Source of the DNA: Veillonella seminalis | Lineage (GTDB): Bacteria > Bacillota > Negativicutes > Veillonellales > Veillonellaceae | Assembly (NCBI RefSeq): GCF_003992065.1 | Contig: NZ_RQUZ01000010.1 | Span: forward strand, 1-64,000 | DNA length: 64,000 bases | Reading direction: 5' to 3' | Part shown: positions 1 through 12,066 of the stretch, piece after piece | Numbering within the stretch: position 1 is the first letter of the stretch | Layout of the letters: every line of letters starts with the position of its first letter | Notes under the pieces: model-generated | What the model was told of the DNA's origin: nothing | The model's input: the letters and a program-made list of their open reading frames with translations, nothing else | Database searches by the model: none | Position numbers and translations under genes: made by a program

Positions 1-90
1 TGGTGTAATGCACTGCCACGCAAAATTCTAAATTACCGGACACCACAAGAAGTATTCATTGAAGAAGTTAATAAGGTACTGGGTTCTTAA
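1..90 (+). CDS. IS30-family transposase, C-terminal fragment
   Basis: The window opens inside an open frame that ends at a TAA at 88-90. Its last 29 residues include RKILNYRTPQEVF, the typical C-terminal signature of IS30-family transposases (a basic patch, then Y-R/K-TP-x-E-V-F). The rest lies outside the window, so it cannot be judged intact or truncated. The AT-rich stretch right after the stop (about 91-120) probably contains the IS terminal inverted repeat, but the other end is not visible for comparison. Confidence 0.75.
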   Translation, partial: WCNALPRKILNYRTPQEVFIEEVNKVLGS

Positions 91-249
91 AAGTGTTCAA
101 TTTCATATTGCAATTTACTATATATAATTTATTTAAATAAATTATTTTCTATAACAGCATCATGATTTCAGATATTTTAAAACATAGACTCAATTTTATT
201 AAACATAAAGTGTAATTATATATATCGGCTTGTTGATTTTCATGAAAAA

Positions 250-299
250 TAAGGCTATAGCAAACATCGGTTAATTCCCGAAAATCTGCTATAGCCTTA
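250..299 (-). terminator. Terminator of the first adhesin gene
   Basis: A 13-bp perfect stem (TAAGGCTATAGCA at 250-262 with its complement at 287-299) is followed on the minus strand by a T run. It lies about 90 bp past the stop of the adhesin gene ending at 389. The rest of 91-388 is AT-rich and shows no gene. Confidence 0.8.
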
Positions 300-388
300 A
301 ATCGTATTGCGGTGCCTCGTACTATTTATAACACTAAGCACCCTATATTAAATTTTAAAGAATCTGCCTAGTAAAAACACAGTGACTT

Positions 389-3300
389 CTATTTGTTAAC
401 CAACGCATTTACAAGCTTCGTCAACTCTTCGATACGATCTTTTTGTTCAGCCACTACAGATTTCAAATCAGTTAATTCGCCTTTTTGATCGGCTACTACG
501 GATTCCAAATCATTAATCTTCTGTGCCATTTCACGTTTAGAACTGTATTTCAGAGTTTCGCCAGGACCAATACGTAAGGTTACACCGGCGTTAACCATGT
601 TTTCACCGCCACCGTAAGAACTACCAACACTGAACATGGTATCGCTGTTCGGACAATAGAATGCACCTAACGCTAAAGCATTAGCACTCTTATAATTACC
701 TACACCGGCGGAAATTTCCCATTTAGATTCAGGGTCATATTCCAACGGATGCAAAGCTGCCAACGCTGCCGCACCGGCACCTACACGATTAACTCGATTA
801 TCCAACTTGTTAATGCTATTACCGAGTTGGTTCATACCGTTACCAATAGCACTTACAGCACTGTCAAACTGGCCTTTATTAATAGCATCTGTTGCTTCTA
901 CACCAGCAGCAATATTTTGTACTCTATTACTGCCCATGCTGATTGCGTCATTGGTAAGAGTAATGTCTGATTTTGAAGAATCAGTAACTTTAATCGTTAC
1001 GCCACTGTCATTAACAGTTGTGTTACCTGTTGTTACCGAACCGGTCGTAATAGATTCGTTGGAAAGAACCGTCTGACTGTCACCGGTACCGATGGTTACA
1101 TTATCGTTACTGATGGAAACATTACCAATATTGGCTTTTTCAGATACGGTTAATTCGTTGGTAGTCACCGTATTCGACGTTATCGAATTGAGATCTTTCA
1201 GGTCTTTTGCCAATTTTACATCAAAACCGGTAGCATCTGTATTATTAACAACGCCGATATTGCCTTCAGACAAGTCGCCCTTAGCACCGCCCTTAATATC
1301 CAAAACGTCGTCCTTACCTCGTTCTACTTTAACACCTGTATCACTGTTAAAACCACGTTTAGCATTGTTGATAACATCAAATTGGCCAACAATATCTTTT
1401 AACTGACCTTCTGTTGCAGCACGATCAGGAACGTAGCCTTTTTCAGCAGGATTCCATGTTGTGTTGTCGAGGCCGGTAATATACTTACCGGAATCTTTTA
1501 CAGCATTGCCGTTTTCATCAACCTTGTCCGTGCCGTCAGCATTTTTAACCGCCACATCTTGGTTACCAATTACAAGGCCTTTACCGGTTTCACCAATAGT
1601 TACTTGGCCTTTGGTGCCATCAACTGCTACTTGGTTAGCCCCTTCACCGGCTGTTATAGCTGCCTTTGTTCCATCAACCGTTACTTGGTTGGCGCCGGTA
1701 CCGGCCGTTACCGTCGAATTAGCTCCATCAACAACAACTTTATTGGAGCCACCATCACCGGCACTGATTATAGCGTCATTACCACTAATCGCTATATTCT
1801 TACCGTTTTTATCGCCAAAAGCTAAATTATCACTTAAGGAAACTTTTGTACCTGAACCATCTTTGAGTCGTGTTACGGTAATATTATCACCGGCTACAAC
1901 CTTATTGGCTGTAATAGTAGTTGAAAGCCCGTCATAAGCAGCTTTCAACTGATCTTCGGTTGCGGCACGACCGCTTACGATACCGTCAGTAGTTGGATTC
2001 CATGCGGTATTCGCTAAACCGGTAATGTATAAACCGTTTTCAGTCTTTTTGGCACTGCCATTATATGTTACCGATTGGTTAGCAATGTAAATACCACCGG
2101 TAGCTACACCATCTGCTACAGTACCACCGATACGAGCAGAGTCAATACCGGCCAAATCTTTAGCAAGCTTAATCTGTAAACCGTCGTCAGTTTTTACAAC
2201 ACCAACATTGTTGACATCAGATAACAAGCTATTGCCGTCAGCATCTGTTGCCGCTACACCACCATAGATAGTCAAAGTTTCGCCGTTCTTCTTAGTGATT
2301 GCTGCATCTTCCGATTTATCATCGCCGGTGAACTTCAAGTTAGCATTGCTTACGGCTGAATCCATATCAGTCTTAGACGCAATATCACCCACTTTGAAAG
2401 ATGTATCGTCGTTACGCGTGATGGTCAATGTATTGTCTTTGAAAGTAGCACCGGTAACATATTTATCTTGCAAGCCGTTGATCTTAACCGCTTTACCATC
2501 CTGCATTGTCAAAGTTATAGTGCCTGCACCGGCATCGGTGTATTCTACTTTACTGGAACCAATAGTACTACCTTTTAATTGACCCAAGTTAACGATATCC
2601 GTATCTTCTGTACCGGCGGCTACGTTAGTAATCTTATTACCGCCATTATCGAGGCCTGTATTAGACAATTTAACTTCCGATACAGTCGGATTTTCTACCG
2701 CACTTACGGTATTTCCATCAGCTTTCGTGTAGACATTATTGGTTGCATCATAAGTAGCATCCGTTAAATCTGAATACCACTTACCGTCCTGACCTTGAAC
2801 CAAGGTGTTGCCGATAGCGTCTTTAGCGTTTGCAAAGGTAACACTGCCGTTACCCATATTGATATCTTTCGCCAATTTCACTCTAAGAGCGTCACCATCT
2901 TTAACAACACCAATGTTGTTAGCTGTTGTAAATTCAGTAGTTCCGCCAAGAATGTTTAAAGTAGCACCATTTATCTTCGTGATTGTACCATCTTCAGTAG
3001 TATCATCACCGGTGAATTTCAAATTAACCTTGCTGTTTTCACCTACGATATCAGCAGTAGTCGCAATATTATCTACTTCAAATTTTTGATCATCGTTGCG
3101 AGTAATGGTCAACTTATTACCATCAAGACTAGCACCGGTAACATATTTATCTTGCAAGCCGTTGATCTTAACATCTTTACCATCCTGCATTGTCAAAGTT
3201 ATAGTGCCTGCACCGGCATCGGTGTATTCTACTTTACTGGAACCAATGGTACTACCTTTTAATTGACCCAAGTTAACGATATCCGTGTCTACCGTACCGG

Positions 3301-5090
3301 CGGCTACATTAGTAATCTTATTACCACCATTGTCGAGCCCTGTATTAGACAATTTAACTTCCGATACAGTCGGATTTTCTACCGCACTTACGGTATTTCC
3401 ATCAGCTTTCGTGTAGACATTATTGGTTGCATCATAAGTAGCATCCGTTAAATCTGAATACCACTTACCGTCCTGACCTTGAACCAAGGTGTTGCCGGTA
3501 GCGTCTTTAGCGTTTATGAAGGTAATGCTACCGTCACCCATAGTTAAATTTTTAGCCAATTTAACGTTAAGTGTACCTGTCGTAGTATCAGCTACTACAC
3601 CGATATTATTATCCGTTAAAGAAGTGGCATCAGTATTACCGCCGACAACATTCAGCGTTGCACCTAAATCGCGATGAACAACGGTATCGCTATCACCCTT
3701 GAAATCAAGACCTGCTGAGCCCATATCTTTCAACTGAGCAACGTTAACAGCATCCATATCGGCACTGCCGGCAGCCACACCGGTAATTTGGCGATAAATA
3801 CCTTTTTCTGTATTACCAACTGAAACAGCATCTGCAGTTGACATATATGCAGCAAACATATTTCTCAACTCTGTACGAGCCGCCTTTAATTTCACATAAT
3901 CAGGGTTCTTTGTCGAAACGATACTGCTTAAAGAGTTTTCACCATCATTATTTTCCTTAATCTTCTGCTGATACTCTCTAATTTTAGCTAAACTTGTATT
4001 ATAGGCAGCGCTACCTGCAGGGTTCTTATACAGATTTTCTATTTCAGCACTTAATAAATCTTGGTTATTCTGTCGTTCACTAATATAAGTGCGATATTGA
4101 CGTTCCTGAGCCGCTAAGTCGGAATAGCCGTTAATCGTATCCACCAACTGATTATACTCGGCAGTTTTACCCAATTTTTCTGCTATAGCCGCTTGATCTG
4201 TCGAACCTAATGTAGTGAAGTAACCGATGGAACCGTAACTCCTATCTGCCAAACTATCATAACCTAATGCTAAACCACCGGTATTGGCTACTGCGCCTTG
4301 GCCGATAGCAATCGAACCGACTTGTTTAGCTTGAGTGTAACCGCCCACTGCAATAGCGTCAGTTTTAGGTGCTTTAGCACTAAATCCGACAGCAATAGAA
4401 TCCACACCATTGGTCAAAGTATAATTGCCGAGGTTCACACTGCGTCCACCATAATTTTTATTGCTAAAACCAATAGCAATGTTACTGGATGAACTACTAC
4501 CGGTAAGAATGTTACTGCTGCCGATAACAACCCCTTCACGTGCAATATTTTCATTACCATATACATAAGTATTATCAATCCTTTTCTCGGTTACACTATC
4601 AGTATTGGCATCGGTAAGTAATATCTTTTATCGTATTACCAAAGCCGGTAGCAACGAGATTCCAATTTCCCAGACTGGTAGAAATCGTATTCGAACCAAT
4701 TACAGCCGAATCTTTACTGAAGGTTTTGTCGGCTACACCTGCTTGGTCATTATCTTTATTAGCATCTCTTTTGGTATTGATAGATACATAAGAAATTTTA
4801 TTGGCGTCTACCTTATCATTCAAGGCCGTCAATTGTGCTACGTTAACCGCATCAGTAGCCTGTGTCCCTGCCCCCACGGCCACACCACTACCACTACCAG
4901 CCGTATTATCAGCCGCACCAACCACACCGGTAGCTCCGATAGAAAGCGCCATGACAGCGAGTGCCACACCGATTTTTTGTCCCACTTTACTACGTGTGGA
5001 ACCACCCTTGCTATGTTGTTTTGCCAATTCAGACACCACCACATAACTGTTTTTCACTTTACTCCAAATGACTTTGTACTGCTTATTCAT
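389..5090 (-). pseudogene. Trimeric autotransporter adhesin, interrupted by a frameshift
   Basis: Surface adhesin of the YadA/Hia (type Vc) class, about 1565 codons. The start at 5090 follows a GGAGG site and opens with the ESPR motif MNKQYKVIWSKVKNSYVVVS and a hydrophobic signal segment ending GVVGAA. The N-terminal frame stops at 4599. The rest continues in another frame from about 4627 and reads on smoothly as YadA head repeats (IAIGF, SIAVGF) to 389, so this is one gene with one frameshift near 4610-4630. The stretch there has only a run of four A, not a long phase-variable tract. The body has many AAGTxDTDxVNxxQL neck motifs, then a barrel anchor (GAGAAALAALHPLEYD) and a C-terminal coiled coil after the last barrel strand. 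The product is probably inactive unless the shift is an assembly error. A 386-bp internal duplication is present. Confidence 0.85.
2446..3515. repeat. 386-bp direct duplication inside the adhesin gene
   Basis: 2446-2831 and 3130-3515 are nearly identical direct copies 684 bp apart. Both encode the same neck/stalk segment of the adhesin (with LKGSTIGSSKVEYTDAG and SDLTDATYDATNNVYTKADG). The few differences are scattered single bases. The pair suggests recent in-frame expansion and could expand or contract by homologous recombination. Confidence 0.85.
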
Positions 5091-5270
5091 GAGTAAACCT
5101 CCCTCAAAATTCTTTTGAAAAACTCTTTTAAACAAACACACTCCGTATAGATTAAAATAAATTATTACTAATCTGTATCTATTACAAAAGAATCTTCATT
5201 CTTTCTTTAAATTTATTATATATATACCCCTATTTATTGTCAATTATCTTTCATTATATTTACTTAAAAA

Positions 5271-6847
5271 TGTAAAACACATATGATATTGTCATAGTAT
5301 AAACGTAAATGATTTTGTCACACATATTGTATACTCTATATTGGAGGTACAATATGAGAAAGGTAATTTTAACATTGAACGAACAAGACACATATGAAGT
5401 AATTAAGAATCTAGTAGACCACGCCGGTAATAAGAAACGAGCTGCTCTAAGACTGGGATGTAGTATGAGAACAATCTACCGTCACATCAAAGGATACAAA
5501 GAGCATGGTAAGGCTTATTTCAGACATGGCAACCATCAACATAAACCAAGTACTACGGTTTCACGCGCTATTAGACGGCAAATTGTTGATATTTACAACA
5601 CTTTGTACTACGATGCCAATTTTGTCCATTTCCACGAATTATTAACACACTACCATCCGGAGGTCCCTACACCATCTATAGCCACATTGCGTAATATATT
5701 CAAAGAGTATGACATACTCTCTCCTAAGGCTCATGCTGCAACTAGACGCGCTCTCAGAAAAAAGGATGCCTTGGCCAACAAGCCTGTTAATACGTCGGAA
5801 CCATTAATTAGGCCAGAAGAGGCTGTTGAGAGTAAACGACCACATCCTAGACGATACGCCGGCGAAAAAATCTATATAGACGCATCACCTCATCTTTGGT
5901 TCGGTACTACAAAAACATCACTACACGCAGCCATCGATGACAGTACGGGCATAGTTACGGGCCTGTATTTTGCTGAACAAGAGACGCTAAAAGGGTATTA
6001 TGAACTAACGGCCCAAATGTTAAGAAATTACGGTATTCCGGCTAATATTCAAACGGATGGGCGCACTGTTTTTGAATACAAAAAAGCCGGTGTACGCGCT
6101 CCTGAAAGCGATACACCGACGCAATATGCATACGCCTGTCAACAACTTGGCATACACTTACACCCTGGCTTTTCTGCTGAAGCGCAAGGAAAGATTGAAC
6201 GACTCTTCCAAACACTTCAATCTCGTCTTCCTGTTGAGTTTAGACGATTAGGGATAGATTCTATTGAGGCTGCCAATGAATATGTCACCACAACGTATTT
6301 AGCGCAGCTAAACCAAAAGAAACTACCTTACCTCAACAATACCATGTCTGTCTTCGAAAGGCAACTCTCTGAGGAAGATATTAACCTTACATTAGCAGTA
6401 TTAAGCTCTAGAATTGTGGATAAAGGGCATTGCATTTCATACCATAACCAATATTACCAATTTATTAAACCGGATGGTACGCAGGCATATTTAAAGAAAG
6501 GTAACAAAGTCCTTGTTATTAAGGCTTTAGATGGAACGCTATTCGCCTCTTGCAAGGAATCCTTGTTTAAACTACAGCCTGTGCCGGCTAGAAAAGCATA
6601 TTCCCTAGAATTTGATCAGCCTACACATGCTAAACCGGTTCACAAACCAAGGAAGGTTTATATTCCTTCTATGCGTCATCCTTGGAAGTCTAATAAATTT
6701 GATGACTTTGAGGACTACCGGGCAAAATTTGTGTACAACTTTGCTGATGTTTGCTACACACAACATGCTTACAAAAATGAAATTTAACGGCGTAAAAATT
6801 ACGCTTATATTTTAAGTTTTGAGTGACAAATTCATTTGTGCTTGACA
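5271..6847 (+). mobile_element. Complete IS of the IS1202/ISNCY type (1577 bp)
   Basis: The ends are imperfect 24-bp inverted repeats: the left begins TGTAAAACACATATGA and the right, read inwards, begins TGTCAAGCACAAATGA, with 19 of 24 matching. The element holds one transposase gene and is bounded by a 27-bp target duplication. It sits about 180 bp upstream of the first adhesin start, so it separates that gene from any promoter further upstream. Confidence 0.88.
5354..6787 (+). CDS. ISNCY/IS1202-family DDE transposase
   Basis: 477 residues from an ATG preceded by TTGGAGGTAC. It catalyses cut or copy transposition of the surrounding IS. The N-terminus has a helix-turn-helix (KKRAALRLGCSMRTIYRHIKGY, about residues 22-45). 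The integrase core (rve fold) shows the three acidic residues in order: D in YIDASPHLWFG, D in IQTDGRTVFE, and E in AQGKIERLFQ. The frame is uninterrupted and full length for the group, so the element may be active. An upstream in-frame ATG at 5309 has no ribosome site and lies closer to the IR. Confidence 0.9.
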   Translation: MRKVILTLNEQDTYEVIKNLVDHAGNKKRAALRLGCSMRTIYRHIKGYKEHGKAYFRHGNHQHKPSTTVSRAIRRQIVDIYNTLYYDANFVHFHELLTHYHPEVPTPSIATLRNIFKEYDILSPKAHAATRRALRKKDALANKPVNTSEPLIRPEEAVESKRPHPRRYAGEKIYIDASPHLWFGTTKTSLHAAIDDSTGIVTGLYFAEQETLKGYYELTAQMLRNYGIPANIQTDGRTVFEYKKAGVRAPESDTPTQYAYACQQLGIHLHPGFSAEAQGKIERLFQTLQSRLPVEFRRLGIDSIEAANEYVTTTYLAQLNQKKLPYLNNTMSVFERQLSEEDINLTLAVLSSRIVDKGHCISYHNQYYQFIKPDGTQAYLKKGNKVLVIKALDGTLFASCKESLFKLQPVPARKAYSLEFDQPTHAKPVHKPRKVYIPSMRHPWKSNKFDDFEDYRAKFVYNFADVCYTQHAYKNEI

Positions 6848-7045
6848 TTATCTTTCATTCTATTTACTTAAAAAAATCAGCTATTTCATGCCTAATTTAT
6901 AAGTGTTTATCAGCATAAATTATTTTTCTAAAAATTTTTAATCATCATATTTTCACACATCGCAAATTAAGCTCATTATTCCCTCATATTAAAAAAATAA
7001 TTAGTAAACAAAAGATTCGATAAATCAGGTATTTTTGCACGCCAA

Positions 7046-7077
7046 AAAGCGGCAACAATGTTACTTGCTACCGCTTT
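7046..7077 (-). terminator. Terminator downstream of the second adhesin gene
   Basis: A stem of 13 positions (AAAGCGGCAACAA against TTGCTACCGCTTT, 11 paired) with a 6-nt loop is followed on the minus strand by TTTTT. It lies about 250 bp past the adhesin stop at 7331. The other parts of 6875-7330 are AT-rich and hold no convincing gene. Confidence 0.65.
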
Positions 7078-7330
7078 CATCCCCATATTCACTTTTTAAA
7101 CAATATATCGTTACACTACCGAGAAGTAAATGATAACTTTATATAGACCCTTATCTTACAATGCCTTCAATGCAAATCCATGTCAGACATCCGGACATAA
7201 CGCCCTCACAACACTCGTAACCAAACGTTACACTACATTCCATAATACATTCCCATGCTACACAGCCCCGCACTATATCCCCTTACGATATATCACACGA
7301 CAATTAAGTCTCCCTGCGCAATATGATGTA

Positions 7331-10300
7331 TTATTTGCTGGCAACCATTTGGTTTACGAGCTGAGTCAACTGTTCAATACGTTCTTGCTGTTCGGATACA
7401 ACAGATTTCAAACCGGATAATTCATTGATTTCGTTCTTCTGTTTTTCTACAGTCGATTTCAAATCAGTGATTTCACGAGCCATTTCCGCACGGTCAGACA
7501 AGTTAGTTGTCTGACCGGCACCAATACGCATCGTTACACCGGCGTTAACCATGTTTTCACCGCCGCCGTAAGAGCTGCCGATGCTGAACATAGTGTCACC
7601 GTTTGGACGTTAGAACGCACCAACCGCTACGGCGTTAGCACCTTTGTAGTTACCTACGCCGGCTGCTACTTCCCAATGGGAAGTCGGATCGAAGTCCAAT
7701 GGATGCAAGGCTGCCAAAGCGGCTGCACCGGCACCTACATGGTCCACACGATTATCCAAATCGTTGATTCGGCCATTCAACACGTTCATGTTACCGCCAA
7801 TGTTAGTCACAGCGCTGTTCAACTGGCTAACGTTTACCGCATCAGTATCGGCTGTACCAGCAGCCACGTTATGAACCTGGTTACCGCCCATGCTGATGGA
7901 ATCGTTGGTAATTGTAATATTAGATTTAGAAGAATCAGTAGCTGCAATTGGTAAGCCACTGTTGTTTACAGTTGTGTTACCGGCTACCAAGGAAGAAGTA
8001 GTCACAGTATCACCGGTGACGGAAGTTACGGAAGAACCGGAACCTACGGTGATTTTTTCACTAGCTGTCAAAGTCTTAGTATCTACACTGTCAAGACCGG
8101 ACAATTTGGAATACAATTTAATGTCAAAACCGTTACCGGCATCGTTATTTACAACGCCGATGTTGCCCTCAGTCAAGCTAGACGTATCGGCACCGCCTTT
8201 AAGGTTCAACACATCATCTTTGCCGAGTTCGATTTTTTCACCGGAGTCACTTACAAAACCGCGTTTTGCATTGTTGATAGTATCGATGCTTGTGTTGATA
8301 TCGCTGATGTTACCGGCGATTTGAGCCAACTGACCTTCAGTTGCGGCACGATCGGCCACATAGTTAGTAGGATCCCAAGTTGTGTTCTCGAGACCGGTAA
8401 TGAATTTACCGCTTTCAGTGGAACCGTTAGTTGTAGTCACGTCCTGGTTACCCATTACGATACCGTTAGCTGCATCACCAATGACTACCTGGCCTTTAGA
8501 ACCGTCGATAGTTACTTGGTTTTCACCGGTACCGACTGTAATAGACGCATTACCACCGTTAATGGTTACTGCGTTGGCATCGGTACCTGCAGTAATTGTA
8601 GATGTAGTACCGTCAACAGTTACCTGATTGATTGCATCATTTTCATTATTCAAAGTAATTTTGTCGTTTAAGTTAATGTTATTACCGGAGTCGATATTAA
8701 TATTTTTACCGGCATCCAAAGTAATCGCTTCAATGCTCTGTGCCACTTGCGTAGACAAAGCTTTAAGCTGTGCCACGTTAACGGCATCGGTATCCAAAGT
8801 ACCGGCTGCCACATTAGTAATCTGACGAGTTAAACCGGTTTCGCTGTTACCTACGGATACAGCGGCACCTGTGGACTGCCATGTGGAAATAAGCACATTG
8901 GACTGAGCCTGAAGGCTTGCCAAGTTAGCACGAGCTGTAGAAAGTTCAGCTTCTTTAGCCGTAATTTGGCTGTTGATAGAAGTCAAATCATCGCCTGTAG
9001 CTGTGTTTTTAGCAGCCTGCAATGCCACTACTTCGCCGGACAAGCTGTCTACAGTGGACTGAGCTGTCGCAATATCGGACTGCAATTGAGTGTAAGTAGC
9101 CTGGTTGCTGCCTAAAATATCAGCTTGAGACGTAATCGTGCCGCTTGGATCGTAGCCGATTACACCGGATGCTACATTAGTTTTGGATTTGCTGCCAAGA
9201 GCAACACCGCCGGCAATGTTAGCCGTAGTCTGATCACCCAAAGCGCTGGCAGATTCGGCGGATGCATTAGACAAGAAACCTAAAGCCGTTGCATATTTAC
9301 CGCTGGTAGAAGCCTGGCTACCGATAGCACTGGAGAAATAACCTTTTGCTTTAGCCGTAAAGCCTACAGCCAAGGTGTTAGTATCGTAAGCTTCAGCACC
9401 GCCACCAATCGCTGTATCTTGGTAACCGTATGCTTTCGCATCGGTACCCATAGCCATGGAGAAGCTGTATTTATCGGATTCTAACGGATTAATCATACGT
9501 TCTTCACTTACCGTATTTTTACGAGTATTAGGAACGGACACATCAGCACTGGTGCCATCGCCGGAAGATTCGGCACCTACATAGGCACGGTCACCAAAAG
9601 CTAAGGAGTAAATACCGTTTGTTTCGGCACGATTACCGATAGCCGTGGAGCTGACATTATTCGCTTTTGCCAAATAACCCATAGCAATTGCATTTCTAGC
9701 CGAAGCAGAAGCAAAATTACCAAGAGCCATAGAAAGATACTCAGTAGCAGACGAGTTCTGACCTAATGCCATGGAAGAAGAAGCGGTTGCTTTAGAAGAA
9801 ATACCAAGTGCTACACCGTCGTTAGCTGCTGTAGACGTATAACCGATAGCAATAGAAGTGGCACCGGAAGAAGCAGAACGGTTACCGATTGCAATGGCAG
9901 AAGTACCGGAAGCAGACGCCTGGTTACCGATAGCTACCGCACGTTCAGCGCTGGCAGTTGTACTGTTACCGAGAGCCGTTGCAAAAAGGCCGGCCGCATT
10001 AGAGCTATTACCTAACGCAGTAGACTGATTGCCGGAAGCCGTAGAGGAACGACCAATTGCTACGGCAGACGTACCGGAGCCGGTCGCACCGTCATTGTCT
10101 TTGTTAGTGCTTGCCGCAGAATTTATAGAAACATAAGAAGTTTTATTAGCTTCAATTTGAGAAGTCAAAGAGCTGTTTAACTCAGTAATGCTGGTGTTTA
10201 CATTTGTTTCCAACTTTTTGAGCTGGGCTACGTTTACAGCATCGTAATCGTCAGCACCGGCTGCTACGTTGGTGATACGACGACGATTTTCAGCTACTGT

Positions 10301-11236
10301 CTTACCGCTGGCATCAGTATAAGAAGCATTACCTACGGATACAACACCGTTACTTGCTGAAAAAGCTTCATTTGTCAAATAACCGGTAGTTGCCACACCG
10401 GTAGTATCCGCCAAGGAGTTCTGACCTAAAGCAACGGAATTACCGGAGGTTGCAGACGCACTTTTACCGATAGCGACGGAGTTAGCAGCCGTAGAAGCAA
10501 CGTTAGCGGCATTACCGATAGCAACAGCGCTATTACCGGCCGCAGCAGAGTTATAGCCTAACGCCAAAGCGTAATAGTTGGAAGCGTTAGCACCGTTACC
10601 AAAAGCGGACGCACTGGATTTGGTTGCTTTGGAAAGGTAACCAACAGCTGTGATGTAGTAAGCCGTTGCCTGTGCTTGATAACCGCTGGCAAGGCCGTAA
10701 CTACCGGATGCATTTGCCTGATAGCCGGAAGCATAGCTATAATCACCGGTTGCGGATGCAGAAGCACCAAGAGCTGTGCTGTAACGCACAGATGCTGCAG
10801 CACTCGGGCCAATAGCTACGCTACTGCTTCCGGATGCATTCGATCTGTTACCAATGGCGATGGCCGAAGTATTGGATGCCTCCGCCCTACTGCCGAGAGC
10901 TACTGTATTATTACCAGACGCTTTAGTGTTATAGCCAATTGCTGTCGAAGCCGAACCGGTTGCTTTAGCCGAATTGCCAATGGCTGCTGCCATATACGTA
11001 GTGCCTTCGGAAGATGTACCCACAGCCACGCCGGCGCCCGTACCTTACGTATTAGCAGCCGCATTTGCTACACCGGTCATACCTAAAGATAAAGCCATTA
11101 CTGTCAAAGCAATCCCTAAATTACGACCTGTTTCACTCTTCGCGGAAGCAGATTTACTATTACTTTTAGCGAATTCAGACACAACTACATAACTGTCTTT
11201 TACTTTGCTCCCAATAACTTTATATTGTTTGTTCAT
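7331..11236 (-). pseudogene. Trimeric autotransporter adhesin with two in-frame stops
   Basis: A single frame of 1302 codons broken by two TAA codons. It starts at 11236 with the ESPR motif (MNKQYKVIGSKVKDSYVVVS) and a signal segment. The first TAA is at 11045-11047, just after the signal region (ANT-stop-GTGAGVAVG). The second, at 7610-7612, replaces the Tyr of GAFYRPN in the anchor barrel. The body is a long head with dozens of SxAIGxxSxAxGxxSxALG repeats, then neck and stalk. The 86-residue tail carries the last barrel strands and the coiled-coil extension. Either stop alone would abolish surface display. There is no frameshift and the rest is well conserved, so loss looks recent, or the gene may serve as a sequence donor for its neighbours. 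Confidence 0.85.
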
Positions 11237-11424
11237 ATAATAATCTCCTCAAGTTAACAAAAATACACACATTTTTACATCAATTTTATTTCTAAGTTGT
11301 TAATTTTTACTTTATTGAAACTCTCATCCTCTAAATAATTCATGAAACAGTTATTAAAAATAACCGCCCCCAATTTCCTCTTTTCGTTTCTTTAATAGTT
11401 AGTTTATATAAACTTTTTCACGGT

Positions 11425-11451
11425 TTAATGTTCTTCCCGTGAGAACATTAA
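11425..11451. promoter_or_regulatory. Perfect 10-bp inverted repeat upstream of the second adhesin
   Basis: TTAATGTTCT at 11425-11434 is the exact reverse complement of 11442-11451, with a 7-nt spacer and no T run. It lies about 190 bp upstream of the adhesin start at 11236, so an operator or 5' leader hairpin is more likely than a terminator. Otherwise 11237-11970 is AT-rich noncoding DNA with no gene seen. Confidence 0.4.
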
Positions 11452-11970
11452 CACTAATCACATTTTCATTATATATTGAATTGTTTCGATTTCAAACGGA
11501 TTTTTCATCAACAATTCAGTTGGATTAAATCGAATGATTTGAATTTAATATTATTTATCAAGTTTTAAATATGTTCTAAAAAGCCCTTTAATCCAGTATT
11601 TACACCACTACATCGAAGTTTTTAGTTATTTCTTCATCTTTTAATTTCACCATACAATCATTGCACTATTCGCATAGCAATATTTCTTGGATTCATATAA
11701 ATATATCGATATATTCCGTGAACTAAATATGAAATTCATTTTGTACACTTCACGAAGACATAAAATGAAATCTTCATGTTAAATATGCTTATAAATATTT
11801 TGTCATTTTTTATCAAGTAAAAATTTTAATCAAAAAATTAATTAACTGTACATTTAAAGACCTATATCAATCTGTTCCCCCTCCCCTTCCCCCGACCTGA
11901 GCAATTTTAAAAATAACAACAAACAATCAAAATGAGTTTAAAACTGAAAAATTTCAAATATAAATACAAA

Positions 11971-12003
11971 AAGAGTCGCAACGACTTTGTCGTCACGACT
12001 CTT
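11971..12003 (-). terminator. Terminator of the third adhesin gene
   Basis: A 15-position stem starting AAGAGTCG with a TTT loop is followed on the minus strand by TTTTTG. It lies 64 bp past the stop at 12067. Confidence 0.85.
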
Positions 12004-12066
12004 CTATAATTTTATTCAGTTTTAGCTACTAACTCTCGACTTACTTAAACATCGATTTATAATCGA

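Larger units (their letters stand above)
5244..6874. repeat. 27-bp target-site duplication flanking the IS
   Basis: The 27 bases at 5244-5270 and 6848-6874 (both beginning TTATCTTTC) match at 26 of 27 positions and directly abut the IS ends. A duplication of about 27 bp is characteristic of the IS1202 group. The single mismatch means the insertion is not brand new. Confidence 0.9.

Noticed and set aside
7130-7420. Plus-strand 96-codon frame after the second adhesin
   Set aside because: Composition is irregular, no ribosome site is present, and it runs antisense into the adhesin tail.
7331-11236. Stop-codon readthrough or recoding in the second adhesin
   Set aside because: Both stops are TAA without any supporting context, and neighbouring genes show TGA and frameshifts as well, so mutation is the simpler explanation.
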